Position numbers and translations under genes: made by a program | In this document: in pieces, positions 47,233 through 57,384 of the stretch | How positions within the stretch are numbered: position 1 is the first letter of the stretch | Layout of the letters: every line of letters starts with the position of its first letter | Notes under the pieces: model-generated | The model's input: the letters and a program-made list of their open reading frames with translations, nothing else | Database searches by the model: none | Told to the model about the DNA's origin: nothing | NCBI GenBank assembly: GCA_963746275.1 | Contig: CAVVAX010000003.1 | Coordinates: forward strand, 1 to 64,000 | Reading direction: 5' to 3' | Length of the DNA stretch: 64,000 nt | Source: JAEULH01 sp963746275 | Lineage (GTDB): Bacteria; Pseudomonadota; Alphaproteobacteria; Rhodospirillales; Defluviicoccaceae

Positions 47233-47310
47233 CGTCATCGCGACCGCGAAGCGGCGTGGCGATCCAGAGAGACTGGGTTGCTTCGTCGGCTTCGCCTCCT
47301 CGCAATGACG
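47233..47310. repeat. 78-bp dispersed palindromic repeat, copy 4 of 4
   Basis: Begins CGTCATCGCGACCGCGAAG and ends CGCCTCCTCGCAATGACG. It sits just downstream of ccoP in the 358-bp gap before ccoG (46981-47338), which otherwise holds no gene and should contain any separate ccoG promoter. Confidence 0.85.
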
Positions 47311-47338
47311 CTACCCGGTGGTTCCTTGCTCCTGCCCG

Positions 47339-48208
47339 TTACTGGCCGCCGCCCAGCGAGTGCACGTAGACCGCGACCTGCTTGATCTCCGCCTCGCTGA
47401 GGCGCGCGTCCCAAGGCGGCATGACGCCGTGGCGCGGCCGGGTGATCTGGCGGACGACCTCGTCTTTGGAGCCGCCGTAGAGCCAGATCTTGTCGCTCAG
47501 GTTGGGCGCGCCGAGCTCCTCGTTGCCGCGGCCGAGGTCCCCATGACAGGCAACGCAGTTCTCGGCGAAGATCTGCGCCCCTTCTGGATTGTCGTCGGCC
47601 GCGCCGGACAGCGCGAGCACGTGCTGGGTGACGGCCGCCACCTGCGGCGGCGTCAGCACGCCATCGGCGCCGAAAGCCGGCATCTCCGAGATGCGCGCCT
47701 CCGGGTGAGCGCCGTTGCGGATGCCATGGGCGATGGTGCTGTGGATCGCCTCCAGGCTGCCGCCCCAGATCCAGTCGTCGTCGACCAGCGCCGGGTAGCC
47801 GCCCGGCCGGCCGGTGGCGCCGGTGCCGTGGCAGGGAGCGCAGTTGTTGGCGAAGACGGCCCGGCCGCCGACGGTCGCGATCTGCAACAGGTCGGGGTCG
47901 TTCACGATCTCCTCCATCGGCGACGCCTCGATCTGCGCGACCCAGTGCGCCCGGTCCGCCGCGGCCTCGGCGATGCGCTCGCGAACCACCTCGCGCGACG
48001 AGTAGCCGAGGAGCCCCTGTGTGAAGCCGTTGAACCACGGCCACGCGGGATAGAGGATGCTGTAGACGACGGCGAAGACGATGCTGGCATAGAAGACGTA
48101 CAGCCACCACTTCGGCAGCGGCGTGTTCAGCTCGCGGATGCCGTCCCACTCGTGGCCCGTCGTCTCGGTGCCGGTCAGGACGTCGAACTCTTTTTCTTGC
48201 GCCATCAT
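47339..48208 (-). CDS. ccoP: cbb3 cytochrome oxidase dihaem subunit III CcoP
   Basis: 289 residues: N-terminal membrane helix after LPKWWLYVFYASIVFAVVYS, then two cytochrome c domains with CAPCH and CVACH haem sites and Met ligands in ISEMPAF and GVMPPWD. It passes electrons from cytochrome c to CcoO/CcoN. Its ATG overlaps the ccoQ stop. Confidence 0.96.
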   Translation of the reverse strand: MMAQEKEFDVLTGTETTGHEWDGIRELNTPLPKWWLYVFYASIVFAVVYSILYPAWPWFNGFTQGLLGYSSREVVRERIAEAAADRAHWVAQIEASPMEEIVNDPDLLQIATVGGRAVFANNCAPCHGTGATGRPGGYPALVDDDWIWGGSLEAIHSTIAHGIRNGAHPEARISEMPAFGADGVLTPPQVAAVTQHVLALSGAADDNPEGAQIFAENCVACHGDLGRGNEELGAPNLSDKIWLYGGSKDEVVRQITRPRHGVMPPWDARLSEAEIKQVAVYVHSLGGGQ

Positions 48209-48372
48209 CGTCCTCCCTCGTCATCCCTGAACGGGATGCGAGCAGCGTCTTCGAAGCGTTTCTTGTTCTTCGGCCGGTAGGCGAAGAACACGACCGCCGC
48301 GAACAGAATGATCAACCACACGACCCAGTAGGGCCGCAGCGCTTCCCAAACCGCCTGCAGGTCCACGGCCAC
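48205..48372 (-). CDS. ccoQ: cbb3 oxidase small subunit CcoQ
   Basis: A 55-residue single-span protein read from GTG 48372, 5 bp after the ccoO stop, to TGA 48207-48205 overlapping the ccoP start. It has the CcoQ pattern: short N-terminus, hydrophobic segment PYWVVWLIILFAAVVFFAY, then basic RPKNKKRFEDAAR and PFRDD. A second GTG at 48366 could also serve as start. It stabilises the cbb3 complex in other bacteria. Confidence 0.9.
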   Translation of the reverse strand: MAVDLQAVWEALRPYWVVWLIILFAAVVFFAYRPKNKKRFEDAARIPFRDDEGGR

Positions 48373-48377
48373 GCTCC

Positions 48378-49100
48378 TCAGCGGAAACTCGGGTTGGCCT
48401 GGTACTGGCTGAAGTCGACGAGGGTGCCCAGCATCTGCAGGTAGGCGATGACGGCATCAAGCTCGGTGATCCGGCTCGGGTCGCCGTCGAAGTCGCCGAC
48501 GACGGCCTTGGGATAGCGGCCGATCAGTGCATCCGTGTCGCCGTTCTCGCTGCCGGCCTGGGCAACGAGATCGGCCCCGGCCTGGGCGATGTCCTCGTCG
48601 GAGTAGGGCACACCGGTGATCCTGAGCGCCTTCATGTGCTCGCCGATATCGCCAGACTTGAGCTCCTTCCGGGCGAGGAAGCCGTAGGGCGGCATCACCG
48701 ACTCCGGCACCACCGCGCGCGGGTCGATGAGGTGCAGGGCATGCCAATCGTTGGAGTACTTGCCGCCGACCCGGGCAAGGTCCGGCCCCGTCCGCTTCGA
48801 GCCCCACTGGAACGGATGGTCGTACATGCTCTCCGCGGCCAGGCTGTAATGGCCGTAGCGCTCGTCCTCGTCGCGGAAGACGCGGATCATCTGGCTGTGG
48901 CAGGTGTAGCAGCCCTCGCGGACGTAAATGTTGCGCCCGGCAAGCTCCAGCGGAGCATAAGGGCGGACCCCTTCGACCTTCTCGATCGTCTGCTCCATGG
49001 TGAACAGCGGAACGAGCTGCACCAGGCCGCCGATGGCCACCGTGATCAGCACGGCGACGCTGAGGATGATGACGTTCTTCTCGAATAGGCCGTGGTTCAT
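48378..49100 (-). CDS. ccoO: cbb3 cytochrome oxidase monohaem subunit II CcoO
   Basis: 240 residues from ATG 49100 (MNHGLFEKNVII). An N-terminal membrane anchor is followed by a cytochrome c domain with CYTCHSQMIR and GPDLARVGGKYSNDWH, the FixO signatures. Methionine ligand region SVMPPYGFL. Upstream in-frame codons beyond 49100 are not family-like. Confidence 0.96.
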   Translation of the reverse strand: MNHGLFEKNVIILSVAVLITVAIGGLVQLVPLFTMEQTIEKVEGVRPYAPLELAGRNIYVREGCYTCHSQMIRVFRDEDERYGHYSLAAESMYDHPFQWGSKRTGPDLARVGGKYSNDWHALHLIDPRAVVPESVMPPYGFLARKELKSGDIGEHMKALRITGVPYSDEDIAQAGADLVAQAGSENGDTDALIGRYPKAVVGDFDGDPSRITELDAVIAYLQMLGTLVDFSQYQANPSFR

Positions 49101-49168
49101 GATCCCGCCCTCCATCCTACTCGGCTGCGCCGGCGGCCACCGCCGGGCCCGCCCGCTCGCCCGGCCGC

Positions 49169-50605
49169 TCAAAAGCAGCTTCGCGTGCGAAGCTCGCCGC
49201 GGACGGTGCGGACCAGGTTGTAGACCATGATCAGCGAGCCGATGAGGAAGAGCAGGCCGCCGGTGGCCCGGATGACGTAGTAGGGGTGCATGGCCTCGAC
49301 CGTCTCGATGAACGAGTACTGGAGGAAGCCGAGGCTGTCGTAGGCCCGCCACATCAGCCCCTGCATGATCCCGGAGATCCACATCGCGGTGATGTAGAGG
49401 ACGATGCCGATCGTCGAGATCCAGAAGTGGTAGGTGACGAGGCGCAGCGAGTAGAGCCGCGGCCGGTCCCAGAGGCGCGGGACGAGGAAGTACACGGCGC
49501 CGAAGCTGATCATCGCCACCCAACCGAGGGCGCCGGAGTGGACGTGGCCGATGGTCCAGTCGGTGTAGTGGCTGAGCGAGTTGACCGCCTTGATCGACAT
49601 CATCGGCCCCTCAAAGGTGCTCATCCCGTAGAAGGCGACCGAGACGACGAGGAAGCGCAAGATCGGGTCGGTGCGGAGCTTGTCCCAGGCGCCGGACAGG
49701 GTCATGACGCCGTTGATCATGCCGCCCCAGGACGGCATCCACAGCACCACGGAGAACACCATGCCCAGCGTCTGCGCCCAGTCGGGCAGGGCGGTGTAGT
49801 GGAGGTGGTGCGGCCCGGCCCAGATGTAGATGAAGATCAGGGTCCAGAAGTGGACGATGCTGAGCCGGTAGGAATAGACCGGCCGCTCGGCCTGTTTCGG
49901 AATGAAGTAGTACATCATCCCGAGGAAGCCGGCGGTCAGGAAGAAGCCGACGGCGTTGTGCCCGTACCACCACTGGGTCATCGCGTCCTGGACGCCGGAC
50001 CAGACGACGTAGCTCTTGCTGCCGAAGATCGAGACCGGGATCGCCAGGTTGTTGACGATGTGCAGCATCGCCACGGTGATGATGAAGGCGAGGTAGAACC
50101 AGTTGGCGACGTAGATGTGCGGCTCCTTGCGCCGCATGATCGTGCCGACGAAGCAAACGAGGTAGGCGACCCAGACGATGGTCAGAAGCACGTCGACGTA
50201 CCACTCGGGCTCGGCGTACTCCTTGCTCTGGGTGATGCCGAGGACGTAGCCCAGCGCGGCGAGGACGATGACCGTCTGGTAGCCCCAGAACAGGAAGTTC
50301 CCGAGCGCGGCGCCGCCAAACAGGGGCGCGCGGCAGGTTCGCTGGACGACGTAGAGCGAGGTGCCGATCAGGGCGTTGCCGCCGAAGGCGAAGATCACCG
50401 CCGAGGTGTGCACCGGCCGCAGCCGGCCGAAGGTCGTCCACTCCAGGTCCAGGTTGAGGATCGGGAAGGCGAGCTGGAAGGCGATGTAGGTCCCGACCAG
50501 GAAGCCGGCCACGCCCCAGAACACCGTGGCGATGACGAACTTCCGGACGACCTCGTCCTCGTAAAGGCTCGGACTCAGCGCCCTCGCCGCGACCGCTTGG
50601 CTCAT
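49169..50605 (-). CDS. ccoN: cbb3 cytochrome oxidase catalytic subunit I CcoN
   Basis: 478 residues from ATG 50605 (MSQAVAARAL). Haem-copper oxidase fold with 12 membrane helices. Ligands include RPVHTSAVIF (haem b), WWYGHNAVGFF with the Cu-B His and the active-site region, GPHHLHYTALPDW (Cu-B His pair) and GHVHSGALGW (haem ligands). First gene of ccoNOQP, a high-affinity terminal oxidase for microaerobic respiration. Confidence 0.97.
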   Translation of the reverse strand: MSQAVAARALSPSLYEDEVVRKFVIATVFWGVAGFLVGTYIAFQLAFPILNLDLEWTTFGRLRPVHTSAVIFAFGGNALIGTSLYVVQRTCRAPLFGGAALGNFLFWGYQTVIVLAALGYVLGITQSKEYAEPEWYVDVLLTIVWVAYLVCFVGTIMRRKEPHIYVANWFYLAFIITVAMLHIVNNLAIPVSIFGSKSYVVWSGVQDAMTQWWYGHNAVGFFLTAGFLGMMYYFIPKQAERPVYSYRLSIVHFWTLIFIYIWAGPHHLHYTALPDWAQTLGMVFSVVLWMPSWGGMINGVMTLSGAWDKLRTDPILRFLVVSVAFYGMSTFEGPMMSIKAVNSLSHYTDWTIGHVHSGALGWVAMISFGAVYFLVPRLWDRPRLYSLRLVTYHFWISTIGIVLYITAMWISGIMQGLMWRAYDSLGFLQYSFIETVEAMHPYYVIRATGGLLFLIGSLIMVYNLVRTVRGELRTRSCF

Positions 50606-51118
50606 GACACGCTCCACACCCGCTTTCTCCGGCGACCGACGCAAGCGGCACGCCGCTCTTCTGATTAGAACAAATCCAATAAGAATAGAAGGAAATATTC
50701 GGCGGCGGAGTGGCGCAAGCGTGCGCCAAAATGGGAACCGCGGGCGAATGTCCTAGAAGAACACTAGGTTTCGGCAAAGGCGCCGCGATGCCCCTCCTGT
50801 CTATTAGAAGTTCCGCATGCTAGGAGGCAAGGCCAATCATGTCAACCGGCTAGCAGCGATCGGCCAGCGATCGGAGAGGCTGGGCCGGCCCTCGCGGTGC
50901 GGTTGCCCCGGGGTCCTGGATGTTCGCCGTGTTGCTCATAACGCAAATCATTCTTAGTCTTTACTTCCGTTTCGCTTGCTGGGACCGCCCATCAACCGCG
51001 TGGCCGCGGTAAGCAGCTGGCGACCGGCGCGCGCCCGCATCGGGCTTTGCCGCGGCCCGGCGCCGGCGCTAAGCTGTCTTGGCGACGTAACGAAGCGAGG
51101 AGAGGGGGACGCGCGGCC
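50606..51118. other. 513-bp promoter region upstream of ccoN and the divergent ggt
   Basis: No gene. AT-rich tracts lie at 50655-50700 and 50935-50975. No perfect FNR/FixK box (TTGAT-N4-ATCAA) is visible. A dyad CCTAG-N7-CTAGG is at 50752-50768, and AGAA-containing motifs recur at about 50664, 50675, 50754 and 50794. A CAGCGATCGG direct repeat is near 50853-50874. Confidence 0.5.
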
Positions 51119-52883
51119 ATGACTATCGCTGCCTTATCGCTGGTCCGTGTCGGCCGCGCCTGCTGCTGGCCGCGCTCATGCTCTCGCTGCTTGCGGGTTG
51201 TGCGGTGTTCGATCGGCAGGCTCGGCCGGAGGCGGCGCCGCGCCGAAGCGAGTCTGGTGCGCGCCGACGACTACATGATCGTAGCCGCGCATCCGCTCGC
51301 CGCCGAGGCCGGCCGGGACGTGCTCGCGGCCGGCGGCAGCGCAGTCGACGCGGCGATCGCGGCGCAGATGGTGCTCACCCTGGTCGAGCCGCAGTCCTCA
51401 GGCATCGGCGGCGGCGGCTTCCTGCTTCATTACAACGCAAAGACGCGCAAGCTCGTCGCCTACGACGGCCGGGAGACGGCGCCGGCCTCGGCGCGGCCCG
51501 GCATGTTCCTCGACGCCAGCGGCAAGCCCAGGGGCTTCGACGACGCCGTCGTCGGCGGCCTCTCGGTCGGCGTGCCCGGCGCTGGTTCGCATGCTGGCGC
51601 TGGCGCATGAGGACGCGGGCGTGCTGCCGTGGGCGGACCTGTTCGCCCCGGCTATCGCCCTTGCCGAGCAAGGGTTCGCCGTCTCGCCGCGGCTGCATCA
51701 AGCCATTGCCGCAGACAAGCACCTCAAGACCTTCGCCCCGGCCGCGAGGTACTTCTACGCGCCGGGCGGCGAGCCGCTGCCGCCGGGCGCGCTTCTGCGC
51801 AATCTTGAGCTGGCGGCGACGCTGCGGGCCATTGCTCAGGGCGGCTCGCAAGCCTTCTACACCGGCCCGATCGCGGCCGACATCGCCAGCACTGTCAGCA
51901 CCGCGCAGCGGAACCCCGCGGCCATGACCAAGGCGGACATCGCCGGCTACCGCGCCATCCGGCGCGAGGCTTTATGCCTCGACTACCGGGCCCGGCGGGT
52001 CTGCGGGATGCCCCCGCCGTCCTCCGGCGGCATCGCCACGCTGCAGATCCTGGGCCTGCTGCGCGGCTTCGACATGCGGGGGCGCGGCGCCGGCTCCGCC
52101 GCCTCCGCCCATCGCCTGGCGGAAGCGAGCCGGCTCGCCTTCGCCGACCGCAACGCCTACATCGGCGACCCCAAGTTCGCCGCCGTGCCCACCGCGGGGC
52201 TCCTTGATCCGGACTACCTCTCCCGCCGGGCCCGCCTGATCGGCCCGCGCGCGGCCGAAGGCGAGGTGGCGCCCGGCCGCCCGGTCGGCGTGCTCGCCAT
52301 CGCCGCCGGCGCGGCGGAACCTCCGCGCCCACCCTCCACCACGCACCTCAGCGTCGCCGACGCTGCCGGCAACGTCGTCTCGATGACCAGCAGCGTCGAG
52401 GGGCCCTTCGGCTCCCGGCTCATGGTCCGCGGCTTCGTCCTCAACAACCAGCTCACCGACTTCTCGTTCAAGCCGGAGGTGGACGGCAAGCCGGTCGCCA
52501 ACCGCGCCGAACCCGGCAAGCGGCCCCGCAGCTCGATGGCGCCGACGATCGTCTTCGCCGACGACGGCCGGCCGATCCTCGCCACCGGCTCGCCCGGCGG
52601 CTCGCGGATCATCGGCTACGTCACGAAGTCGCTGCTGGCGACGCTCGACTGGGGGCTGGACATCGCCGAAGCGGTCAGCCTCGGCAACATCGTCAACCGG
52701 GACGGCCCGACGGAGCTCGAAGCCGGGACCGAGGCCGCGGCCCTGGCCGAGGATCTGGAAGCGCTCGGCCACGAGGTCGTGATCGGCGGGCTGGAGAGCG
52801 GGCTGAACGCGATCGCCTTGACGCGGGCGGGGCTGGAAGGCGCCGCCGATCCCAGGCGCGAGGGCGCCGCGCTCGGCAACTGA
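51119..52883 (+). CDS. ggt: Gamma-glutamyltransferase, probable lipoprotein (several frameshifts)
   Basis: Ntn hydrolase acting on glutathione and related gamma-glutamyl compounds in the periplasm. From ATG 51119 a lipoprotein-type signal (LLLAALMLSLLAGC) appears in another frame. The mature part continues LVRADDYMIVAAHPLAAEAG and GGSAVDAAIAAQMVLTLVEP, with GIGGGGFLLHY. An extra base near 51585 (VGVPG) leads to RMLALAHEDAGVLPW and the rest. Nucleophile Thr is in PPSTTHLSVADAAGN (about 52340), with GKRPRSSMAPTIV and GSPGGSRII. At least three shifts are needed; all catalytic motifs are present, so sequence error is likely but a pseudogene is possible. Confidence 0.82.
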
Positions 52884-52907
52884 AGGGCAGCACGCGGTGG
52901 CTTCGCG

Positions 52908-54162
52908 TTGAGCCCGGGGCGCGCGCGGTCTACAAGGGCGCTCCCTGCATCGGACGGTCATGTCAGCCTCGCTCCTCGTCCGCGCCCGCGCATCTACCTG
53001 CTTCCCGGCCGCGACAAGCGGATCGGCCACGGCCACCCTTGGGCCTACTCCAACGAGATCCGCATGGACGCGGAGGCGAAGGCGCTGCCACCCGGAACGA
53101 TCGCGAGCCTGCACCGGGTCGACGGCAAGCCGATGGGCGTCGGGAGCTTCAGCCCGCACGCGCTGATCGCCTTCCGCGTCTTTGACCGGGAGGCGCAATG
53201 CGATCTCGACGCCGGCTTCATCGAGGCGAAGCTTCGCCGCGCCTTGGACTTGCGCCGGCGGCTGTTCGCCGAGCCGTTCTACCGGCTGATCCACGCTGAA
53301 GCCGACGGCATTCCCGGCCTGGTCGTCGACCGGTTCGGCACGGCCGTCGTCGTCCAGGCCAACACCGCCGGCGCCGATGCCCTCACCGACGCGGTTCTGG
53401 CGGCGCTCGATGCGGTGCTGGCTCCGGAGACCATCGTCCTGCGCAACGATTCGCCGGCCCGGGCGAACGAGGGCCTTGCGCGGTCGGTTTCGCTGGCGAA
53501 GGGCCGCCTTGAAGGGCCGGTCGAGATCCGCGAGAACGGCATCGTCTACGCCGCCGACCTGCTCGCCGGGCAAAAGACGGGCTGGTTCTTCGACCAGCGC
53601 GACAACCGCGCCTTCGTCGCCAAGCTCGCCCGCGGCGGCCGGATGCTCGACGCCTACTGCCATAGCGGCGGTTTCGCCGTCGCCGCTGTGGCAGCGGGCG
53701 CCGACGCCGTCCTCGGGATCGACTCCTCGGAAGCCGGCGCTGGCGCTGGCTTCGCGCTCGGCGGCGGCAAACAAGCTCGCCGACCGCTGCAGCTTCCGCC
53801 GCGCCCAGGTGTTCGAGGCTCTCGAAGGGCTGGGCGCCGAGCGGGAGCGCTTCTCGGTGGTCGTCGCTGACCCGCCGGCGTTCGTCAAATCGCGCAAGGA
53901 CCTCGCCACCGGCCTGCGCGGCTACCGGAAGATGGCGCGGCTGGCGGCGGCGCTGGTTTCGCCGGGCGGGATCCTGTTCGTCGCCTCGTGCTCGCACAAC
54001 GTCGATCCCGCGGCCTTCACCGCCGAGGTGGTGCGCGGCCTCGCCGCGGCCGGGCGCAGCGGCCGCATCATCCGCGCCGCCGGCGCCGCCCCCGACCATC
54101 CGGTGCATCCGCACCTCCCCGAGAGCGCCTACCTCAAGACGCTGACGCTGCACCTCGATTAG
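52908..54162 (+). CDS. RlmI-like 23S rRNA (cytosine-C5) methyltransferase (one or two frameshifts)
   Basis: PUA-domain N-terminus (IYLLPGRDKRIGHGHPWAYS), middle EEHD-type domain with FYRLIHAEADGIPGLVVDRF, and a SAM-dependent methyltransferase domain: KTGWFFDQRDNRAF, MLDAYCHSGGFAVAA, VVADPPAFVKSRKDL (DPPxF), LFVASCSHNVD. An extra base near 53750 (after GIDSSEAG) moves the frame. The 5' end is unclear: TTG 52908 is in frame, but ATG 52960 (MSASLL) in the next frame looks more natural and would need another single-base shift near 52985. Confidence 0.83.
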
Positions 54163-54299
54163 GGCTCCGGTCCGCAGCCCGCGCCCCCGGACGCGATCCC
54201 CCGTGCTATAGTTCCGCGGATCTTGATGTTTTCGCATCGGAGGCAGGGCGGCGGCCGTAGCCGGCCGATCGGGGGGCGACGAGGGCAAAGGGGGGGCGA

Positions 54300-55940
54300 A
54301 TGGAGCTGCACGAGCGCGACTACCTCCACGACGTCCTCATCCTGCTCGTCGCCCTGCTCGCGTTCGTGCCGATCTTCCAGCGGCTCCGGATCGGGGTGGT
54401 GCTGGCCTATCTTGCCGCCGGCATCGTCATCGGCCCGTCGCTGCTGGGCCTGTTCGCCGGCGGCGAGGAGACGAACACTCTGGCCGAGCTCGGCATCGTC
54501 TTCCTGCTCTTCGCCGTCGGGCTTGAGGTCAGCAACGAGCGGCTGCGGCTGTTCGGCGTGCGCTCCTTTCTGCTCGCCGGCGCTCAGGTGTTCGTCACCA
54601 CCGTCGTGCTGGCCGGCTGCGGCATCGCGCTGGGCCTGAGCCCGGCGGCTGCTCTCGTGGTCGGCGGCGCCTTGACCTTCTCGTCGTCCGCCGTCGTCTT
54701 CCAGATCTTGAGCGAACGGGGGCAGATGACCGGCCAGTTCGCCCGTTCGGTCATCGCCATCCTGCTGGTCCAGGACCTGATGGTGGCGCCGATGATCGTA
54801 GTCACGGCCGCGATCGGCAGCGCGCCCGACGCCCTGGCGATCCCGCTGGGCATGGCCGCGGCGAAATTTGGCCTGGTGCTGGTTGCCGTCGCCCTGTGCG
54901 AGCGGACCATCCTGAGGCCATTGTTGCGCTTCGCCGCCGAGACCGGCGCGCCGGAGGTCTTCACCGGCCTGACCCTGCTTCTCGTCTTAGGGATTGGCTG
55001 GCTCACCGAGGAGGCCGGGCTTTCCATGGCTCTCGGCGCCTTCCTCGCCGGCAAGATGGTCGCCGACACCGAGTACCGGCATCAGGTCGCGGCCGACATC
55101 CAGCCGTTCCGCGGCCTGCTGCTCGGGCTGTTCTTCATGACCGTCGGCATGACCCTCGACCTGCGTTTCGCCGCCGAAAATGCCAGCAGGGTGATCACCC
55201 TGGTCATTGCCCTGATGGCGCTGAAGACGGCGATCTTGTTCGCTCTTGCTCTTGCCTTCTCGATGCCCCGCCCGCGGGCCCTGGCGCTGGCCGCACTGCT
55301 CTCGCAAGGCAGCGAATTCACCTTCGTCCTGCTGACGCTGGCGTTCCAGCGCAACCTTCTGGACGGCGACGCCCGGCAGGTGCTCACCATCGTCGTCGGC
55401 CTGTCAATGGCGCTGACCCCGCTCGGCGCCATGATCCTCTCCCGCTATGGGCCGAAGGCCCGGGAGGTCTCGCTGCTGGGCGATCTCGACCGCGAAAGCG
55501 GCGAGGCCAACAACCACGTCGTCATCGCCGGCTTCGGCCAGGTTGGCATGGCCGTCGCCCGCTATCTCGCCGGCGAGCATGTCCCGGTGCTGATCCTCGA
55601 TCTCTCCCCGCGCCGAGTCCGCGCCAGCCGGGCGCGCAATCTGCCGGTGTTCTACGGCAACGCCGGGCGGACCGACATTCTCCGGGCGGCGCATCTGGAT
55701 CGGGCGCACGCGCTGGTCGTGGCCGTCCCGGAAGCCGCGACGGCCGAGCAGATCACCATGGTGGCGCGGCGCACCGCGCCCGGGCTCAAGATCTACGTCC
55801 GTGCCCCCGACGAGGAGTGGATCGGCCGGATGCGGGCGGCCGGCGCCAACGCCGTCGTCATCGACGGCCTGACCACGGCCCTGGAACTGGCCGAGCGGGT
55901 AATGCTGATCTACGCGCCCGGATCGCCCGCCGCGGCCTGA
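54300..55940 (+). CDS. CPA2 (KefB-type) cation:proton antiporter with TrkA-N domain
   Basis: 546 residues. About 12-13 membrane helices with GVVLAYLAAGIVIGPSLLG, AELGIVFLLFAVGLE and the LVQDLMVAPMIV segment of the antiporter core. A C-terminal Rossmann RCK/TrkA-N domain (VVIAGFGQVGMAVARYLAG) binds NAD(H)-type ligands and gates transport. It exchanges K+ or Na+ for protons and may protect against electrophiles. No ancillary KefF/G gene adjoins it. ATG 54300 follows a GGGGGCGA site. Confidence 0.92.
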   Translation: MELHERDYLHDVLILLVALLAFVPIFQRLRIGVVLAYLAAGIVIGPSLLGLFAGGEETNTLAELGIVFLLFAVGLEVSNERLRLFGVRSFLLAGAQVFVTTVVLAGCGIALGLSPAAALVVGGALTFSSSAVVFQILSERGQMTGQFARSVIAILLVQDLMVAPMIVVTAAIGSAPDALAIPLGMAAAKFGLVLVAVALCERTILRPLLRFAAETGAPEVFTGLTLLLVLGIGWLTEEAGLSMALGAFLAGKMVADTEYRHQVAADIQPFRGLLLGLFFMTVGMTLDLRFAAENASRVITLVIALMALKTAILFALALAFSMPRPRALALAALLSQGSEFTFVLLTLAFQRNLLDGDARQVLTIVVGLSMALTPLGAMILSRYGPKAREVSLLGDLDRESGEANNHVVIAGFGQVGMAVARYLAGEHVPVLILDLSPRRVRASRARNLPVFYGNAGRTDILRAAHLDRAHALVVAVPEAATAEQITMVARRTAPGLKIYVRAPDEEWIGRMRAAGANAVVIDGLTTALELAERVMLIYAPGSPAAA

Positions 55941-56325
55941 TCACCGGCGTTGCCGGCATGACGCAGGCGGCAGACGGCAACCTCACAATGCTGTGGCGCA
56001 AAAACAACAAAGCGGCAATGCTGCGCCGAGGCAAGCCTAGATGTAGTGGCTGAGGATTGTTACATGGAACTTAAGTGTCATTTTTTTGTTGCCCCCCTCG
56101 GAGGCAGTCCCTAAGCAGGTTGTTGTGCTTCTGGAGCAGGGGAACCGAGGCGCGCCGATGCTTCGTGTGTCGGTTTCGCCAGTCTGCGATTGCTTGTGCG
56201 GACGGAGGCGATAGTGCTGATCGGGGCGAGCCAGGCGCGGACGCCGCTGACAGCGTAGGCACGACGACATCCCGGACACGGATCAATCACCGCACCCGCG
56301 GCCGCCGCGCAGAGAAAAGGACACG
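55941..56325. other. 385-bp intergenic region upstream of fabD
   Basis: No convincing gene; short frames on both strands are unrelated to anything I recognise. An AT-rich tract with a run of seven T (about 56082-56088, CATTTTTTTGTTGCC) is the only distinctive point, possibly part of the fabD promoter. Confidence 0.45.
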
Positions 56326-57369
56326 ATGATGCCAAGCTTCGATGCCGATGCTCGCGAGAGCGCAACCGCGCGCGCCATGCCCGAGAGGGCGCCAGCCTCG
56401 CAAGAGGCCCTGGCGGCGACCCGGGCGCTGGTCTTTCCCGGGCAGGGATCGCAGGCGGTCGGCATGGGCAGCGCGCTGGCGCAGGAGTTCGCGGTCGCCC
56501 GCGAGGTGTTCGCCGAGGTGGACGAGGCTCTGGGAGAGAACCTCTCGCGGCTGATGGCCGAAGGACCGGACGACGCGCTGACGCTCACCGAGAACGCGCA
56601 GCCGGCGTTGATGGCGGTGAGCATGGCGGTGCTCCGGGTGCTGGAGCAGGAGCACGGGCTGAACATCCGGGTGCTGGGCCGCTTCGTGGCCGGCCATTCG
56701 CTCGGCGAATACACCGCGCTGACCGCCGCTGGAAGCTTCACGGTCGGCGATGCCGCGCGCCTGCTGCGCAAGCGCGGCCTGGCGATGCAGACCGCCGTGC
56801 CGGTCGGCGATGGCGCCATGGCGGCGCTGATGGGCCTGGAGCTGGCGGCAGCGCGCGAGATCGCGGCCGAGGCCACCCGCGAACTCTACGACGGCGCCGT
56901 CTGCGTCGCCGCCAACGATAACGCTCCAGGCCAGGTCGTGATCAGCGGCAGCCGGGCGGCGGTGCAGCGCGCCACCGAGATCGCCGCACTGCGCGGCGCC
57001 AAGCGCTCGATCATGTTGCCGGTCAGCGGCCCCTTCCACTGTCCGCTGATGGCGCCGGTCGCCGACGTCATGGCCAAGGCCTTGGCGGCCGTGGACATCC
57101 ATCCGCCGGCCGTCCCGCTGATTTCCAACGTCACCGCCAAGGAGGTGACGAGTCCCGCCGAGATCCGCAATCTCCTCGTCAGCCAGGTGACCGGTATGGT
57201 CCGCTGGCGCGAGAGCGTCCTCTACATGCGCGCCCACGGCGTCGAGGAGCTGGTCGAGATCGGCGCCGGCAAGGTGCTGTCCGGCCTCGCCCGCCGCATC
57301 GACCGCGGCCTCACCGGCCGGTCCGTCGGCGCCCCGGCGGAAATCGCGAGCTTCGTGGGCGGGGCGTAG
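56326..57369 (+). CDS. fabD: Malonyl-CoA:ACP transacylase
   Basis: Loads malonyl groups onto acyl carrier protein for fatty acid synthesis. 347 residues, about 30 longer than typical because of an N-terminal extension. Signatures: FPGQGSQAVGMG (39-48), nucleophile S125 in GHSLGEYTAL, H238 in GPFHCPLM, and PLISNVTA. The usual neighbour fabG is absent; a dispersed hairpin repeat follows the stop. Confidence 0.95.
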   Translation: MMPSFDADARESATARAMPERAPASQEALAATRALVFPGQGSQAVGMGSALAQEFAVAREVFAEVDEALGENLSRLMAEGPDDALTLTENAQPALMAVSMAVLRVLEQEHGLNIRVLGRFVAGHSLGEYTALTAAGSFTVGDAARLLRKRGLAMQTAVPVGDGAMAALMGLELAAAREIAAEATRELYDGAVCVAANDNAPGQVVISGSRAAVQRATEIAALRGAKRSIMLPVSGPFHCPLMAPVADVMAKALAAVDIHPPAVPLISNVTAKEVTSPAEIRNLLVSQVTGMVRWRESVLYMRAHGVEELVEIGAGKVLSGLARRIDRGLTGRSVGAPAEIASFVGGA

Positions 57370-57384
57370 GCAACAACAAAAAAA

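Noticed and set aside
50606..51118. FNR/FixK box expected upstream of ccoN
   Set aside because: I scanned for TTGAT-N4-ATCAA and found no acceptable match; only partial AT-rich motifs and a CCTAG dyad are present.
56075..56329. Small ORF upstream of fabD
   Set aside because: The frames on both strands have no hydrophobic or domain pattern and no clear ribosome site; left as intergenic.
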